Origin: Tateyamaria sp947503385
Lineage (GTDB): Bacteria; Pseudomonadota; Alphaproteobacteria; Rhodobacterales; Rhodobacteraceae
Direction: 5' to 3'
NCBI RefSeq assembly: GCF_051195235.1
Contig: NZ_JBNFZM010000005.1
Span: forward strand, 310,001 to 374,000
DNA length: 64,000 nt
The notes below the pieces were generated by a model. The model was not told the DNA's origin and made no database searches. It saw only the letters and a list, made by a program, of their open reading frames with translations. Below are positions 8,299 to 17,713 of the stretch, piece by piece. A program made the position numbers and the translations under genes. How positions within the stretch are numbered: the stretch's first letter is position 1; every line of letters starts with the position of its first letter.

Positions 8299-11200
8299 AT
8301 GGCTCTGGGAAAATTCAACGCAAAAGAGGCCGAGGCGCGGATTTACGCGGACTGGGAAGCGGCGGGTTGTTTCGAGGCGGGTGCAAACGCGTCGCGCGAC
8401 GACAGCTATTGCGTGATGATCCCGCCGCCCAATGTCACGGGCGTGCTGCACATGGGCCATGCGTTCAACAACACGCTTCAGGATATTTTGGTCCGCTGGC
8501 ACCGGATGCGCGGCTTTGACACGCTCTGGCAGCCCGGCACAGACCATGCGGGCATTGCGACCCAGATGGTTGTCGAACGCCGTCTGGCCGAAACGCAGCA
8601 GCCGTCGCGGACGGAGCTTGGGCGCGAGGCGTTCACCAAAAAAGTCTGGGAGTGGAAGGCGGAAAGCGGCGGCACCATCCGCGATCAACTGAAACGGCTT
8701 GGCGCGTCCTGCGACTGGAGCCGCGAGGCCTTCACCATGTCCGGCGCGCCCGGAGCGCCCGATGGCGAAGAAGGCAACTTCCACGATGCCGTCATCAAGG
8801 TTTTTGTGGAGATGTATCGGCAAGGCCTGATCTACCGCGGCAAGCGGCTGGTCAATTGGGACCCGCATTTCGAAACCGCCATTTCCGATCTTGAGGTCGA
8901 AAACATCGAAGTGCCGGGCCACATGTGGCATTTCAAGTATCCGCTCGCAGGGGGCGAGACCTACACCTATGTCGAAAAGGACGCCGACGGAAACGTCACG
9001 CTGACCGAAGATCGCAACTACATCTCCATCGCCACCACACGGCCCGAAACCATGCTGGGCGATGGGGCCGTTGCGGTGCATCCATCGGACGAGCGTTACG
9101 CGCCAATCATTGGAAAACTCTGCGAAATCCCGGTGGGGCCAAAAGAACACCGCCGTCTGATACCGATCATCACCGACGAATACCCGGACCCTGACTTCGG
9201 CTCAGGCGCGGTTAAGATCACAGGCGCGCACGATTTCAACGACTATCAGGTGGCCAAACGCGGCGGCATCCCGATGTATAACCTGATGGACACCAAGGCG
9301 AACATGCGCGCCGACGGCAAACCCTACGCCGAAGAGGCCGCCGTGGCCCAAGCCATCGCCAACGGCGAACAGGAGTTCGACGAAGCCATGGTCGCCGCCA
9401 TGAACCTCGTCCCGGACGCATATCGCGGCCTGACCCGCGAAGAGGCGCGCGCACAGGTGGTGGCCGACATCACCGCCGAAGGCAACGCGGTCACGCACAC
9501 CATTGAAACCGATGAGGGCACCGAAGAGGTCGCCTACGTCGAAAACAAACCCATCATGCAGCCCTTTGGTGACCGTTCACGCGTGGTCATCGAACCCCTG
9601 CTCACCGACCAATGGTTCGTCGACACCGCCAAAATCGTCGGCCCAGCGCTGGATGCGGTCAAAAACGGCGACGTCAAAATCCTGCCCGAGAGCGGGGAAA
9701 AGGTCTATTACCACTGGCTCGAAAACATCGAACCCTGGTGCATCTCGCGCCAGCTGTGGTGGGGCCACCAGATCCCGGTTTGGTTTGGACCTTCAGTAAA
9801 CGCAGACGGTACTTTGTCAGCTCAAAACCAACTTGAGTTTTGCGCACCCAACTTTGACGCTGCCGTTGCCGTCGCCAAGACCAAATACACAAGTTTGCTC
9901 GGCTATGAAGTCGAAATAGACGATTTCAGAATGATCGACGGCGACTGGGCGGACAGCATTAAAGCTGCCGGAAAACACGTCGCAACAGCAGACGCACAAT
10001 GGGGTTTTCTCGATGACGGGCGAATTACAGACATTGTAATCAAACGGGACGAAGACGTCCTCGACACATGGTTCTCCTCCGGCCTCTGGCCCATCGGCAC
10101 CCTCGGCTGGCCCGAGGACACGCCAGAACTGAAAAAATACTTCCCCACCTCCGACCTCATCACCGGCCAGGACATTCTGTTCTTCTGGGTCGCCCGCATG
10201 ATGATGATGCAACTGGCCGTCACGAACAAAGTGCCCTTCGACACCGTCTATCTCCACGGCCTCGTCCGCGACGCCAAGGGCAAGAAGATGTCGAAATCCA
10301 CCGGCAACGTCATGGACCCGCTCGACCTGATCGAGGAATACGGGGCCGACGCCCTGCGCTTTTCCTCCGCCGCCATGGCCTCACTCGGCGGGACTCTCAA
10401 ACTCGACACCCAGCGCATCGCAGGCTACCGCAACTTCGGCACCAAGCTCTGGAACGCCGCCAGCTATGGCGAAATGCGCGGCACCTTCGACGTGCCCCAC
10501 ACAGACGCCGTACCCGACACCAAACACCCGCTCAACCGCTGGATCAAAGGCGAGATCGCCAAGACGCGGCAAACGGTGGACCAAGCCCTCACAGACTACC
10601 GTTTCAACGACGCGGCCAGCGCGCTCTATGCCTTCACCTGGAACACGTTCTGCGATTGGTATCTCGAATTCACCAAACCCATCTTCGACGAAGGCACGCC
10701 GGAAGACATCGCAGAAACCAAGGCCACCTACGCCTGGGCGCTCGACCAATGCCTGATCCTGCTGCATCCGATCATGCCCTTCATCACCGAAGAGCTATGG
10801 CAGCAGAAACCCCGCCCCAAGCGCCTGATCCACGCCGATTGGCCCAGCTACACAACCGATCTGGTGGACGCCGAGGCCGATGCAGAAACAGGCTGGGTGA
10901 TCAAACTGATCGAAGCCATCCGCTCCGCCCGTGCTCAAATGCACGTCCCCGCCGGGGCCTACATTCCGTGCGTCGTCAGGAATTTCGAACCGCAGGCCAA
11001 GGCCGCCTACCAACGCAACGAAGCGCTGATCAACCGCTTCGCCCGCCTCGAAAGCCTGAGCGAAACCACCGACTTCCCCAAAGGCACGGTGGCCCTCGCC
11101 GTCTCCGGCGGCACATTCGGTCTGCCCCTCGCAGATGTCATTGACGTCGCCGAAGAAATCGCCCGGCTCGAAAAAACCCTCGGCAAACTGGCCAAGGAAC

Positions 11201-11349
11201 TGGGCGGGCTGCGCGGACGGCTCAAAAACCCCAAATTCGCACAAAGCGCGCCCGCCGAAGTGGTCGAGGAAACCAAGGCAAACCTCGCCGCGCGCGAAGA
11301 AGAACAAGGCAAACTCCAAGAGGCCCTCACCCGCCTCAAGGAATTATAA
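8299..11349 (+). CDS. valS: Valyl-tRNA synthetase
   Basis: 1016-residue class I aminoacyl-tRNA synthetase that charges tRNA-Val. It shows the HIGH motif as HMGH (51-54, in PPPNVTGVL-HMGH), the editing domain (CP1, about 190 to 430), the KMSKS motif in GKKMSKSTGNV (near 664), the anticodon-binding region, and the C-terminal valyl coiled coil (about 945 to 1015, ARLEKTLGKLAKEL). The start at 8299 follows GAAAGGGA. The stretch encoding the insert between PVWFGP and EDVLDTWFSS (about 9787-10062) is lower in GC and uses different third bases from the flanking gene, suggesting replacement by recombination. Confidence 0.96.
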   Translation: MALGKFNAKEAEARIYADWEAAGCFEAGANASRDDSYCVMIPPPNVTGVLHMGHAFNNTLQDILVRWHRMRGFDTLWQPGTDHAGIATQMVVERRLAETQQPSRTELGREAFTKKVWEWKAESGGTIRDQLKRLGASCDWSREAFTMSGAPGAPDGEEGNFHDAVIKVFVEMYRQGLIYRGKRLVNWDPHFETAISDLEVENIEVPGHMWHFKYPLAGGETYTYVEKDADGNVTLTEDRNYISIATTRPETMLGDGAVAVHPSDERYAPIIGKLCEIPVGPKEHRRLIPIITDEYPDPDFGSGAVKITGAHDFNDYQVAKRGGIPMYNLMDTKANMRADGKPYAEEAAVAQAIANGEQEFDEAMVAAMNLVPDAYRGLTREEARAQVVADITAEGNAVTHTIETDEGTEEVAYVENKPIMQPFGDRSRVVIEPLLTDQWFVDTAKIVGPALDAVKNGDVKILPESGEKVYYHWLENIEPWCISRQLWWGHQIPVWFGPSVNADGTLSAQNQLEFCAPNFDAAVAVAKTKYTSLLGYEVEIDDFRMIDGDWADSIKAAGKHVATADAQWGFLDDGRITDIVIKRDEDVLDTWFSSGLWPIGTLGWPEDTPELKKYFPTSDLITGQDILFFWVARMMMMQLAVTNKVPFDTVYLHGLVRDAKGKKMSKSTGNVMDPLDLIEEYGADALRFSSAAMASLGGTLKLDTQRIAGYRNFGTKLWNAASYGEMRGTFDVPHTDAVPDTKHPLNRWIKGEIAKTRQTVDQALTDYRFNDAASALYAFTWNTFCDWYLEFTKPIFDEGTPEDIAETKATYAWALDQCLILLHPIMPFITEELWQQKPRPKRLIHADWPSYTTDLVDAEADAETGWVIKLIEAIRSARAQMHVPAGAYIPCVVRNFEPQAKAAYQRNEALINRFARLESLSETTDFPKGTVALAVSGGTFGLPLADVIDVAEEIARLEKTLGKLAKELGGLRGRLKNPKFAQSAPAEVVEETKANLAAREEEQGKLQEALTRLKEL

Positions 11350-11379
11350 CCCCTTCTTCTGACCGGAAATACCACGGGG
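11350..11379 (-). repeat. Conserved 3'-end motif, copy 1 (GTGGTATTT...GTCAGAAGAA)
   Basis: Read on the minus strand this is CCCCGTGGTATTT, four variable bases, then GTCAGAAGAA. Near-identical copies occur at 50656-50680 and 57084-57110, each at the end of a gene and next to a GC hairpin. From memory, similar strings are frequent in Rhodobacteraceae intergenic regions; a role in transcription termination or RNA 3'-end formation is inferred. Confidence 0.6.
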
Positions 11380-11384
11380 AGTTT

Positions 11385-11401
11385 GAGGGGCAGAGCCCCT
11401 C
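11385..11401. terminator. GC-rich hairpin between convergent genes
   Basis: Perfect 7-bp stem GAGGGGC (11385-11391) and GCCCCTC (11395-11401) with a 3-nt loop, between the ends of valS and the convergent crotonase gene. There is no U-tract, so it may act as a bidirectional, factor-assisted terminator. It adjoins the repeated intergenic motif at 11350-11379. Confidence 0.5.
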
Positions 11402-11440
11402 ATTCACAAAAATGAATCGCGTCGCAAAGCGTCCTTTGGA

Positions 11441-12235
11441 TCACTTGAACACAGGCGCACGCTTGGCAAATGTGGCGGCCACGACCTCCATCTGCTCTGG
11501 CGTGCCCATCAACCCGGCCTGCACCTGGCTCTCTTCCAGCAAAACCGCATCCGCGTCCTGCGTCTCCGCATAGCCAATCAACGCCTTCGCCGCGCGCAGC
11601 GCGGCTGGCGACTTCAACGTCAACTCTTCTGCCAGCGTCATTGCTGCGGCCAACGGGTTGTCCGCCAGTTCCGTCACCAACCCCCACGCGGCCGCCGTCT
11701 CGGCCGATACCGGTTCCGCCGTATAGGTCAACCGGCGCAGCACATCCGACCGCACCAGCCGCGGCAACAACACCATGCCCCCCATGTCCGGCACGATGCC
11801 CCATTTCATCTCCATCACTGCAAAGCGGGCCTCCGGCGCCGCGATCCTGATGTCCGCACCCAGCGCCAGTTGCATCCCCGCGCCATAACACACCCCATGC
11901 ACCGCGGCGATCACCGGCTGCGGCAGCCGGGCCCACACCATCGCGACCTCCTGCCACTGGTTCGTGGTTCCGTCGCCATGGGTCCGTGGCATCAACAGAG
12001 TTTCGGGATCCTTGCCGATCATTGCCCCCAGCCCGCCGATGTCGATGCCCGCGCAAAAACCCTTGCCCGCCCCCGACAGCACGCAGACCCGCGCATCCGA
12101 CGCGGCGACCTCCTGCCCCGCCGCAATCACCGCGTCGATCATTGCCTGATCCACGGCATTCATCTTGTCAGGACGGGTCAACTGCACATGGGCGATGTGG
12201 TTGTTATAGGTGATCGCAACGCGCGCTTCGGTCAT
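11441..12235 (-). CDS. Enoyl-CoA hydratase/isomerase family protein
   Basis: 264-residue crotonase-fold protein acting on an acyl-CoA. The oxyanion-hole motifs are present: SGAGKGFCAGIDIG near residue 55 and HGVCYGAGMQLALGADIR near 114 to 131; the usual second catalytic Glu region appears as RFAVMEMKWGIVPDMGG. The match to the general family is clear but the substrate is not; it could be a hydratase or an isomerase of fatty-acid or aromatic degradation. It is monocistronic, convergent with valS and divergent from the HisC-like gene. Confidence 0.88.
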   Translation of the reverse strand: MTEARVAITYNNHIAHVQLTRPDKMNAVDQAMIDAVIAAGQEVAASDARVCVLSGAGKGFCAGIDIGGLGAMIGKDPETLLMPRTHGDGTTNQWQEVAMVWARLPQPVIAAVHGVCYGAGMQLALGADIRIAAPEARFAVMEMKWGIVPDMGGMVLLPRLVRSDVLRRLTYTAEPVSAETAAAWGLVTELADNPLAAAMTLAEELTLKSPAALRAAKALIGYAETQDADAVLLEESQVQAGLMGTPEQMEVVAATFAKRAPVFK

Positions 12236-12344
12236 GGGTCACTCCTCTTTGGGTCCAGACAAACCCAAAGCGCGAAGACGCGCCAGCAAAACGTGACGGC
12301 AGGCGTTCTTGCTGTGGCGCGCCACCCGCGTTACCCCTGCGCAC

Positions 12345-13457
12345 ATGACGACATTCCGCCTGACCCCGCTTGCCGCCCGCCTGCCCTCAACCGTGCCCTT
12401 TGTCGGCCCCGAAGCACAGGAACGCGCGCGCGGTCGCCCCTTTCAGGCGCGGATCGGTGCCAATGAAAGCGTCTTTGGCCCGTCGCCCAAGGCCATCGCC
12501 GCAATGGCCGCGGCAGATCATCAATACTACGGCGACCCGGAAAATCACGACCTGCGTGCGGCCCTTGCCGCGCATCACGGCATACACCCCGAAAACATTA
12601 TGGTGGGCGAAGGGATCGACGGCCTGCTGGGCCATCTCGTGCGCCTGTTTGTGGGTCCCGGCGATGCAGTTGTCACGTCCGATGGTGCCTACCCGACATT
12701 CAACTACCACGTCGCGGGCTTTGGCGGGCAATTGCACAAAGTCCCCTATGCCAACGATCACGAGGATATGGCCGCCCTGTGCGCCAAGGCAGCGCAGGTC
12801 GATGCCAAGCTGATCTACCTTGCCAATCCCGACAATCCGATGGGCAGCTGGCACAGCGGCGCGGACATAGTGGCGGCGCTCGACACTGTGCCCAATGGGA
12901 CGGTTCTGGTCCTCGACGAGGCATACGCCCAATGCGGCCCAACCGACGCCATCCCGGACATCGCAATCGATGACCCCCGCGTGATCCGGCTGCGCACCTT
13001 CTCCAAGGCGTACGGGCTGGCCGGGGCGCGGGTCGGCTACGCAATGGGCGCAGCGGCGTTGATCGACGCCTTCAACAAGGTGCGCAATCACTTCGGCATG
13101 AACCGCGCGTCGCAGGCCGGCGCGCTGGCCGCGCTCGAAGATCAGGCCTATCTCGCCGACGTCCTGCACAAGATTGCGTCAGCCCGCACACGTATCGGCC
13201 AGATCGCAGCGGATAACGGCCTGACCGCACTGCCCTCTGCCGCCAATTTCATTGCCGTCGATTGTGGCCGGGACGGTGCCTTTGCCAAGGCCGTGCTCGA
13301 CGGACTGATGTCCCGCGACATTTTTGTGCGGATGCCCTTTGTTGCGCCGCAAAACCGATGCATCCGCATCAGTTGCGGGACAAGCGCCGATCTTGCCCGT
13401 CTCGCAGAGGCACTGCCCGGCGCCCTCTCGGACGCATCTGATCACGCGAAATCGTGA
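12345..13457 (+). CDS. HisC-like PLP aminotransferase
   Basis: 370-residue class I/II aminotransferase. Motifs: ARIGANESVFGPSP (36-49) like histidinol-phosphate aminotransferase, YLANPDNPMGSW (158-169), VLDEAYAQ (188-195) and the PLP lysine K221 in TFSKAYGLAGARVGYA. It resembles HisC in size and motif order but its genomic setting has no his genes, so it may be a paralogue for aromatic amino acids or another phosphonate-like substrate. The start at 12345 is chosen by family alignment; the ribosome-binding site is weak. Confidence 0.82.
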   Translation: MTTFRLTPLAARLPSTVPFVGPEAQERARGRPFQARIGANESVFGPSPKAIAAMAAADHQYYGDPENHDLRAALAAHHGIHPENIMVGEGIDGLLGHLVRLFVGPGDAVVTSDGAYPTFNYHVAGFGGQLHKVPYANDHEDMAALCAKAAQVDAKLIYLANPDNPMGSWHSGADIVAALDTVPNGTVLVLDEAYAQCGPTDAIPDIAIDDPRVIRLRTFSKAYGLAGARVGYAMGAAALIDAFNKVRNHFGMNRASQAGALAALEDQAYLADVLHKIASARTRIGQIAADNGLTALPSAANFIAVDCGRDGAFAKAVLDGLMSRDIFVRMPFVAPQNRCIRISCGTSADLARLAEALPGALSDASDHAKS

Positions 13458-13514
13458 TGACAGGGCATTCCGTCACATTATAGTCTGGTGTCAGGACCAT
13501 CGCGTGAGGTCACC

Positions 13515-13733
13515 ATGGACGACCGGACACAAGGCACTGCGCCCAATTACACCAACGCCTGCATCGTCATGTTTGGCGTCAACATCACATGGATTCTTGT
13601 CGCCATATGGGCGATTTGGGGGCTGATCGCCGCAGTGCTGCTGGCCCTTGGCCTCAACCACCTGATGGACCGCCTGCGCCACTGGGCCGCCGCGCGGCAG
13701 GCCGCCTCGATCCGGCGCGGCAAAGAGGTCTAG
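13515..13733 (+). CDS. Small membrane protein
   Basis: 72-residue protein with one long hydrophobic stretch (about residues 16 to 50, CIVMFGVNITWILVAIWAIW and following) and a basic C-terminal tail (RLRHWAAARQAASIRRG), suggesting an inner-membrane anchor with a cytoplasmic tail. The start at 13515 follows GTGAGGT. I do not recognise a function. It ends 1 bp before the stop of the convergent aminotransferase. Confidence 0.65.
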   Translation: MDDRTQGTAPNYTNACIVMFGVNITWILVAIWAIWGLIAAVLLALGLNHLMDRLRHWAAARQAASIRRGKEV

Positions 13734-13734
13734 C

Positions 13735-14943
13735 CTAACCCGCTGCGATCACTGCGGCGGCGGCCTCGACCGCGCCTGCGCCCTTGGGCACCTCAAGCGC
13801 AGTCAGGCCAGCCTCGATCCCGCCCAGCAGGCCCAGCACCATCTGGCCATTGACGTGCCCCATATGCCCCAGCCGGAAAAAGGCACCCGCCGCCGGGTCA
13901 CCCGGTTCTGCCATGCCGAGACCAATGCCCAAAGTGAGCCCGAGATGCGTTTCCACCCAGCGGCGCAGGGCCGTGCCCTGCGGGCTGGGCAAGCGCAATG
14001 CGGTCACCGCCGTGCTGCGGCAAGCCGGGTCCGCGACATTCATTGCCAGCGCGCCGCCTTCCGCCCACCTGTCGCACGCGGCCCAGATGGCGCGCGCCAG
14101 CACGTCATGACGTTGCCACACCGCCTCGATCCCTTCGGCGTGGATCATGTCCAACGCCACGCGCAAGCCATACAGATGGTGCGTCGGCGCGGTGCCGTTC
14201 CAATACTGGTAGAACTCTTGCGGATTGGCCCGGGGCGTCCAGTCCCAATAGCGACTCACCCGCGGCATCGCGGCACGCACCCGAGCGGCCTTGTCGTTAA
14301 AGAACACAAACGCCATGCCCGGCGGCACCATCAGCCCCTTCTGGCTGCCCGTCACCATCACATCGACACCCCAGCCGTCCATCTCGAACCGGTCACAGCC
14401 AAGCGAGGCGATGCAGTCGGCCATCAGCAGCGCGGGGTGATCTGCTTCATCCAAAACGTCGCGCAATGCCTTGATATCGTTCCGGATCGACGTTGACGTG
14501 TCCACATGAACCGCAAGCACGGCCTTGATCCGATGCCCGGTATCGGCGCGCAACGCGTCGGCCACACGTGCAGGATCAACCGGGGCGGATTTGCCAAAAT
14601 CTATGACCTGCGTGTCGGCGCCAAGACCTTCGGCCATTTCCGCCCAGCCATGTCCAAACCGGCCCGTCGCGGGCACCAGAACCAGATCACCGGGGGCCAC
14701 CGTGTTGGCAAGCGCAGCCTCCCACGCGGCGTGCCCGTTGCCGATATACATCGCCACATGCCCGTCCGTGCGCGCCACGGCGCGCAAATCCGGCACGATG
14801 CCCGCGGCCATCTCGACCAGCGCGCCTTCGTAGATGTTGGGTGCCGCCCGGTGCATCGCACGCAGCACCGCGTCGGGCATCACCGACGGGCCGGGAATTG
14901 CGAGGTAGTCACGGCCGTGCCGGGCAATGGAAGATTGGGACAT
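13735..14943 (-). CDS. Class V aminotransferase, serine-glyoxylate/alanine-glyoxylate type
   Basis: 402-residue fold-type I PLP enzyme. It begins with the family motif YLAIPGPSVMPDAVLRAM (13-30), has GNGHAAWEAALAN (68-80), MADCIASLG with the PLP-contacting Asp (174-182) and the Schiff-base lysine K202 in TGSQKGLMVPPG. Such enzymes move amino groups between serine or alanine and glyoxylate, in photorespiration-like salvage or the serine cycle. No other serine-cycle gene lies nearby. Substrate preference cannot be read from the sequence. Confidence 0.87.
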   Translation of the reverse strand: MSQSSIARHGRDYLAIPGPSVMPDAVLRAMHRAAPNIYEGALVEMAAGIVPDLRAVARTDGHVAMYIGNGHAAWEAALANTVAPGDLVLVPATGRFGHGWAEMAEGLGADTQVIDFGKSAPVDPARVADALRADTGHRIKAVLAVHVDTSTSIRNDIKALRDVLDEADHPALLMADCIASLGCDRFEMDGWGVDVMVTGSQKGLMVPPGMAFVFFNDKAARVRAAMPRVSRYWDWTPRANPQEFYQYWNGTAPTHHLYGLRVALDMIHAEGIEAVWQRHDVLARAIWAACDRWAEGGALAMNVADPACRSTAVTALRLPSPQGTALRRWVETHLGLTLGIGLGMAEPGDPAAGAFFRLGHMGHVNGQMVLGLLGGIEAGLTALEVPKGAGAVEAAAAVIAAG

Positions 14944-15073
14944 GCGGGAGAATCCGGTTTGATTTGATGTGCGGCACCCTAGCGCGCCGCGGCGCAGGGT
15001 CAATCAGTGCGGCGGCTGCTTGCCCCAGCCGATCACAACAGGTAGTGGTGGTGCTCATATCATTTATCGGAGC

Positions 15074-16981
15074 ATGGCCCCTGCGCCCTTGTCCCAAAAC
15101 GTGAGCACTCCCAACACCCCTGATACCCCCATGGCGGCCTCCGGCCCGTTGCTGCGCTGGCTGTGGAACGGCTATCTCAAAAAGCACACAGGCCTGATGG
15201 GCCTTGCCATGTGTTTCATGGTGCTCGAAGGGTCGATGCTGGGCGCGCTCAGCTATCTGATGCAGCCCATGTTCGACGACGTGTTTGTTGCGGGCGACGG
15301 GCAGATGCTGATCTGGGTTGGCCTGATGGTCATCACGATCTTTATCGTCCGCGCATTTTCATCGGTGGTGCAAAAGGTCATCCTGACCCAAGTCGCCCTG
15401 CGCACCTCTGCCGCGCTGCGCTTTGACCTGTTGGACCGGATGATGTTGCAGGACGGCGCGTTTCACCAGCAACACCCGCCCGGCTTTCTGATCCAGCGGG
15501 TGCAGGCCGATGTTGGGGCTGTGGGCGAGGTCTGGCGCGCGATCATCACCGGGGCCGGGCGCGACCTGATTGGCCTTTTTGTCCTTTTTGGCGTGGCCAT
15601 CAGCGTGGACCCTGTGTGGGCTTTGCTGGCCTGCGTGGGCATCCCTGTGCTGGTTCTGCCCGCCTCTGCCGCGCAACGCTATGTGCGTCGCTATGCGCGC
15701 ACGGCGCGGGACCTTGGGGCCTACCTGTCCACCCGTCTGGACGAAGTGTTCCACGGCATCGTGCAGATCAAGCTGAACGCGCTGGAAGACTACCAATCCG
15801 ACCAGTACCGCACCCTTACCCGCCGATTCATCCGCACCGAAACCCGCGCCGCCTTTGGCGGGGCTGCGATCCCTGCGATGATCGACATCATTTCGGGTGT
15901 CGGGTTCATGGCCGTTATTCTGTATGGCGGGTCCGAGATCATCTCCGGTGAAAAGACCATTGGCGAGTTCATGACCTTTTTCACCGCCATGGGCTTTGCC
16001 TTTGACCCGCTGCGCCGCTTGGGTGGCATCGTGGGACTGTGGCAAACGGCGGCAGCGGCCATCGAGCGGGTCAAAGAGCTGCTGGATGCGCCTTTGATGC
16101 TCACATCGCCCGACGCACCCGCCACGCCGCCACGGGACGACCTCGACATCGTGCTTGAGGACGTATCGCTGACCTATGGCGAAACTCAGGTGCTGCGTGG
16201 CCTCAGCGTCGTGGCCGAGGCGGGCAAGACCACCGCACTTGTCGGCGCGTCAGGGGCGGGCAAATCGACCATCTTTAACCTGCTCACCCGGCTGGTGGAC
16301 CCGCAGCAGGGGTCGGTGCGCGTGGGCGGGGTCGAAACGACGGACATGGATCTGGCCGATCTGCGCAGCCTGTATTCCGTGGTGACGCAGGAGGCGCTGC
16401 TTTTCGACGAAACATTGCGCGAAAACATCCTGCTGGGCCGCAAGGACGTCTCTGATGACCGCCTGCGCGAAGTGATGGATGCCGCCCATGTGTCCGATTT
16501 TGTCGACGGCTTGCCCGACGGGTTGGACACGCGCGTGGGACCGCGCGGTTCTGCCCTGTCCGGAGGTCAGCGCCAGCGCGTTGTGATCGCCCGCGCACTG
16601 TTGCGCGACACGCCCATCCTGCTGCTGGACGAGGCGACATCCGCGCTTGATGCCCAGTCCGAGAAGGTGGTGCAAAACGCCCTTGACCGCCTGTCAGCCG
16701 GGCGCACAACGCTTGTGATCGCGCACCGGCTGTCCACCATCCGCGAGGCCGACAAGATCGTGGTCATGGACCGGGGCGAAGTCACGGATGCAGGCACGCA
16801 CGAAGATTTGCTGGAACGCGGCGGCATCTATGCCGACCTCTATCGGTTGCAGTTCCGCGATGGCAAAACCGTTGTCGACAGCAAAGTGGCGCAGGCGCTG
16901 GGATCCAGTGGCGATTTTGGCCGCGAAATGACGCCGGGGCTGATCGCCCGCATCCGCGCACGCCTGTTTGGCAACGTCTAG
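15074..16981 (+). CDS. MsbA-like ABC transporter, fused permease and ATPase
   Basis: 635-residue half-transporter that should work as a homodimer in the inner membrane. An N-terminal six-helix membrane domain (about 30 to 330) precedes a nucleotide-binding domain with Walker A GASGAGKST (about 390), the signature LSGGQRQR (about 494) and Walker B ILLLDEATSALD (about 515). The family includes lipid A flippase MsbA and drug or glycolipid exporters; the neighbouring glycosyltransferase hints at a lipid or glycan substrate (inference). The start at 15074 is uncertain because GGAG lies too close to it; ATG at 15131 is an alternative. Its stop is shared with the convergent gene. Confidence 0.88.
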   Translation: MAPAPLSQNVSTPNTPDTPMAASGPLLRWLWNGYLKKHTGLMGLAMCFMVLEGSMLGALSYLMQPMFDDVFVAGDGQMLIWVGLMVITIFIVRAFSSVVQKVILTQVALRTSAALRFDLLDRMMLQDGAFHQQHPPGFLIQRVQADVGAVGEVWRAIITGAGRDLIGLFVLFGVAISVDPVWALLACVGIPVLVLPASAAQRYVRRYARTARDLGAYLSTRLDEVFHGIVQIKLNALEDYQSDQYRTLTRRFIRTETRAAFGGAAIPAMIDIISGVGFMAVILYGGSEIISGEKTIGEFMTFFTAMGFAFDPLRRLGGIVGLWQTAAAAIERVKELLDAPLMLTSPDAPATPPRDDLDIVLEDVSLTYGETQVLRGLSVVAEAGKTTALVGASGAGKSTIFNLLTRLVDPQQGSVRVGGVETTDMDLADLRSLYSVVTQEALLFDETLRENILLGRKDVSDDRLREVMDAAHVSDFVDGLPDGLDTRVGPRGSALSGGQRQRVVIARALLRDTPILLLDEATSALDAQSEKVVQNALDRLSAGRTTLVIAHRLSTIREADKIVVMDRGEVTDAGTHEDLLERGGIYADLYRLQFRDGKTVVDSKVAQALGSSGDFGREMTPGLIARIRARLFGNV

Positions 16982-17646
16982 CGACGATAGCGCGCGGCCA
17001 ACCGGTCCGCGTCGGCCCCCATCAGGAATTGCGCCAGCAGCCACAGATTGCGCGCCCCTCGGCGCACCCAGCCCTGCGCCCGGTAGCGCGCCGCACTGGT
17101 CCGCGCCACCGCTTCCAAAGGCTGCATCTGTCCTTTGAGCGCGCGCGCCATGGCAACATCTTCCATCAACGGAATGTCCCGGTAGCCCCCAACCCGATCA
17201 TAAAGCGTCCGCGGCAGCAACAGCCCCTGATCACCGTAAGGCAGGCCAAACCACCGGGCGCGCCGGTTGGCCCAACCGGCAACCCAGCGCCCGCCCCGGT
17301 CAAAGCGCAACTGAAAATACCCCGCCTGCCCGCCGGTCAGATGCGCGCGCACCGCATCGGTCCATCCCGGCTCCAGCACCGTGTCGGCGTGCAGCACCAA
17401 AATCCACGGCGCGCGGGCCGCCGCACAGCCCCGGCGCAGTTGCCCCCCGCGTGACGGTGCCCCGTCGATCACCGTCCCCCCCCACGCATCCGCCAGCGCT
17501 TTGGTCGCGTCCTCCGACCCGCCGTCACTCACGATCAGCTCGGTCACAAGGCCCGCATCAAGGCCTTCGACCAGCGCCTCAAGCGTGTCGGACAGCGTTG
17601 TCGCAGCATTCAGGGTGGGGATCACAACCGAAATCGGTGCAGGCAC
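16978..17646 (-). CDS. TIGR04283-type family 2 glycosyltransferase
   Basis: 222-residue GT-A glycosyltransferase. It starts with ISVVIPTLNAA (5-15), has the nucleotide-binding DGG (LIVSDGGSEDAT) and the DxD-like HADT (ILVLHADTVLEPGW) motifs, and the late acidic MEDVAMARAL segment. These match the TIGR04283 group of unknown acceptor specificity. It is convergent with the ABC exporter and the two stop codons lie on the same CTAG tetranucleotide. Confidence 0.87.
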   Translation of the reverse strand: MPAPISVVIPTLNAATTLSDTLEALVEGLDAGLVTELIVSDGGSEDATKALADAWGGTVIDGAPSRGGQLRRGCAAARAPWILVLHADTVLEPGWTDAVRAHLTGGQAGYFQLRFDRGGRWVAGWANRRARWFGLPYGDQGLLLPRTLYDRVGGYRDIPLMEDVAMARALKGQMQPLEAVARTSAARYRAQGWVRRGARNLWLLAQFLMGADADRLAARYRR

Positions 17647-17713
17647 AGTCAGCCTCTTTTGCTTTGGGCGGGGCCTGCTATATCACCAACAGGGCCGAAA
17701 AAGGAATTCCGCG

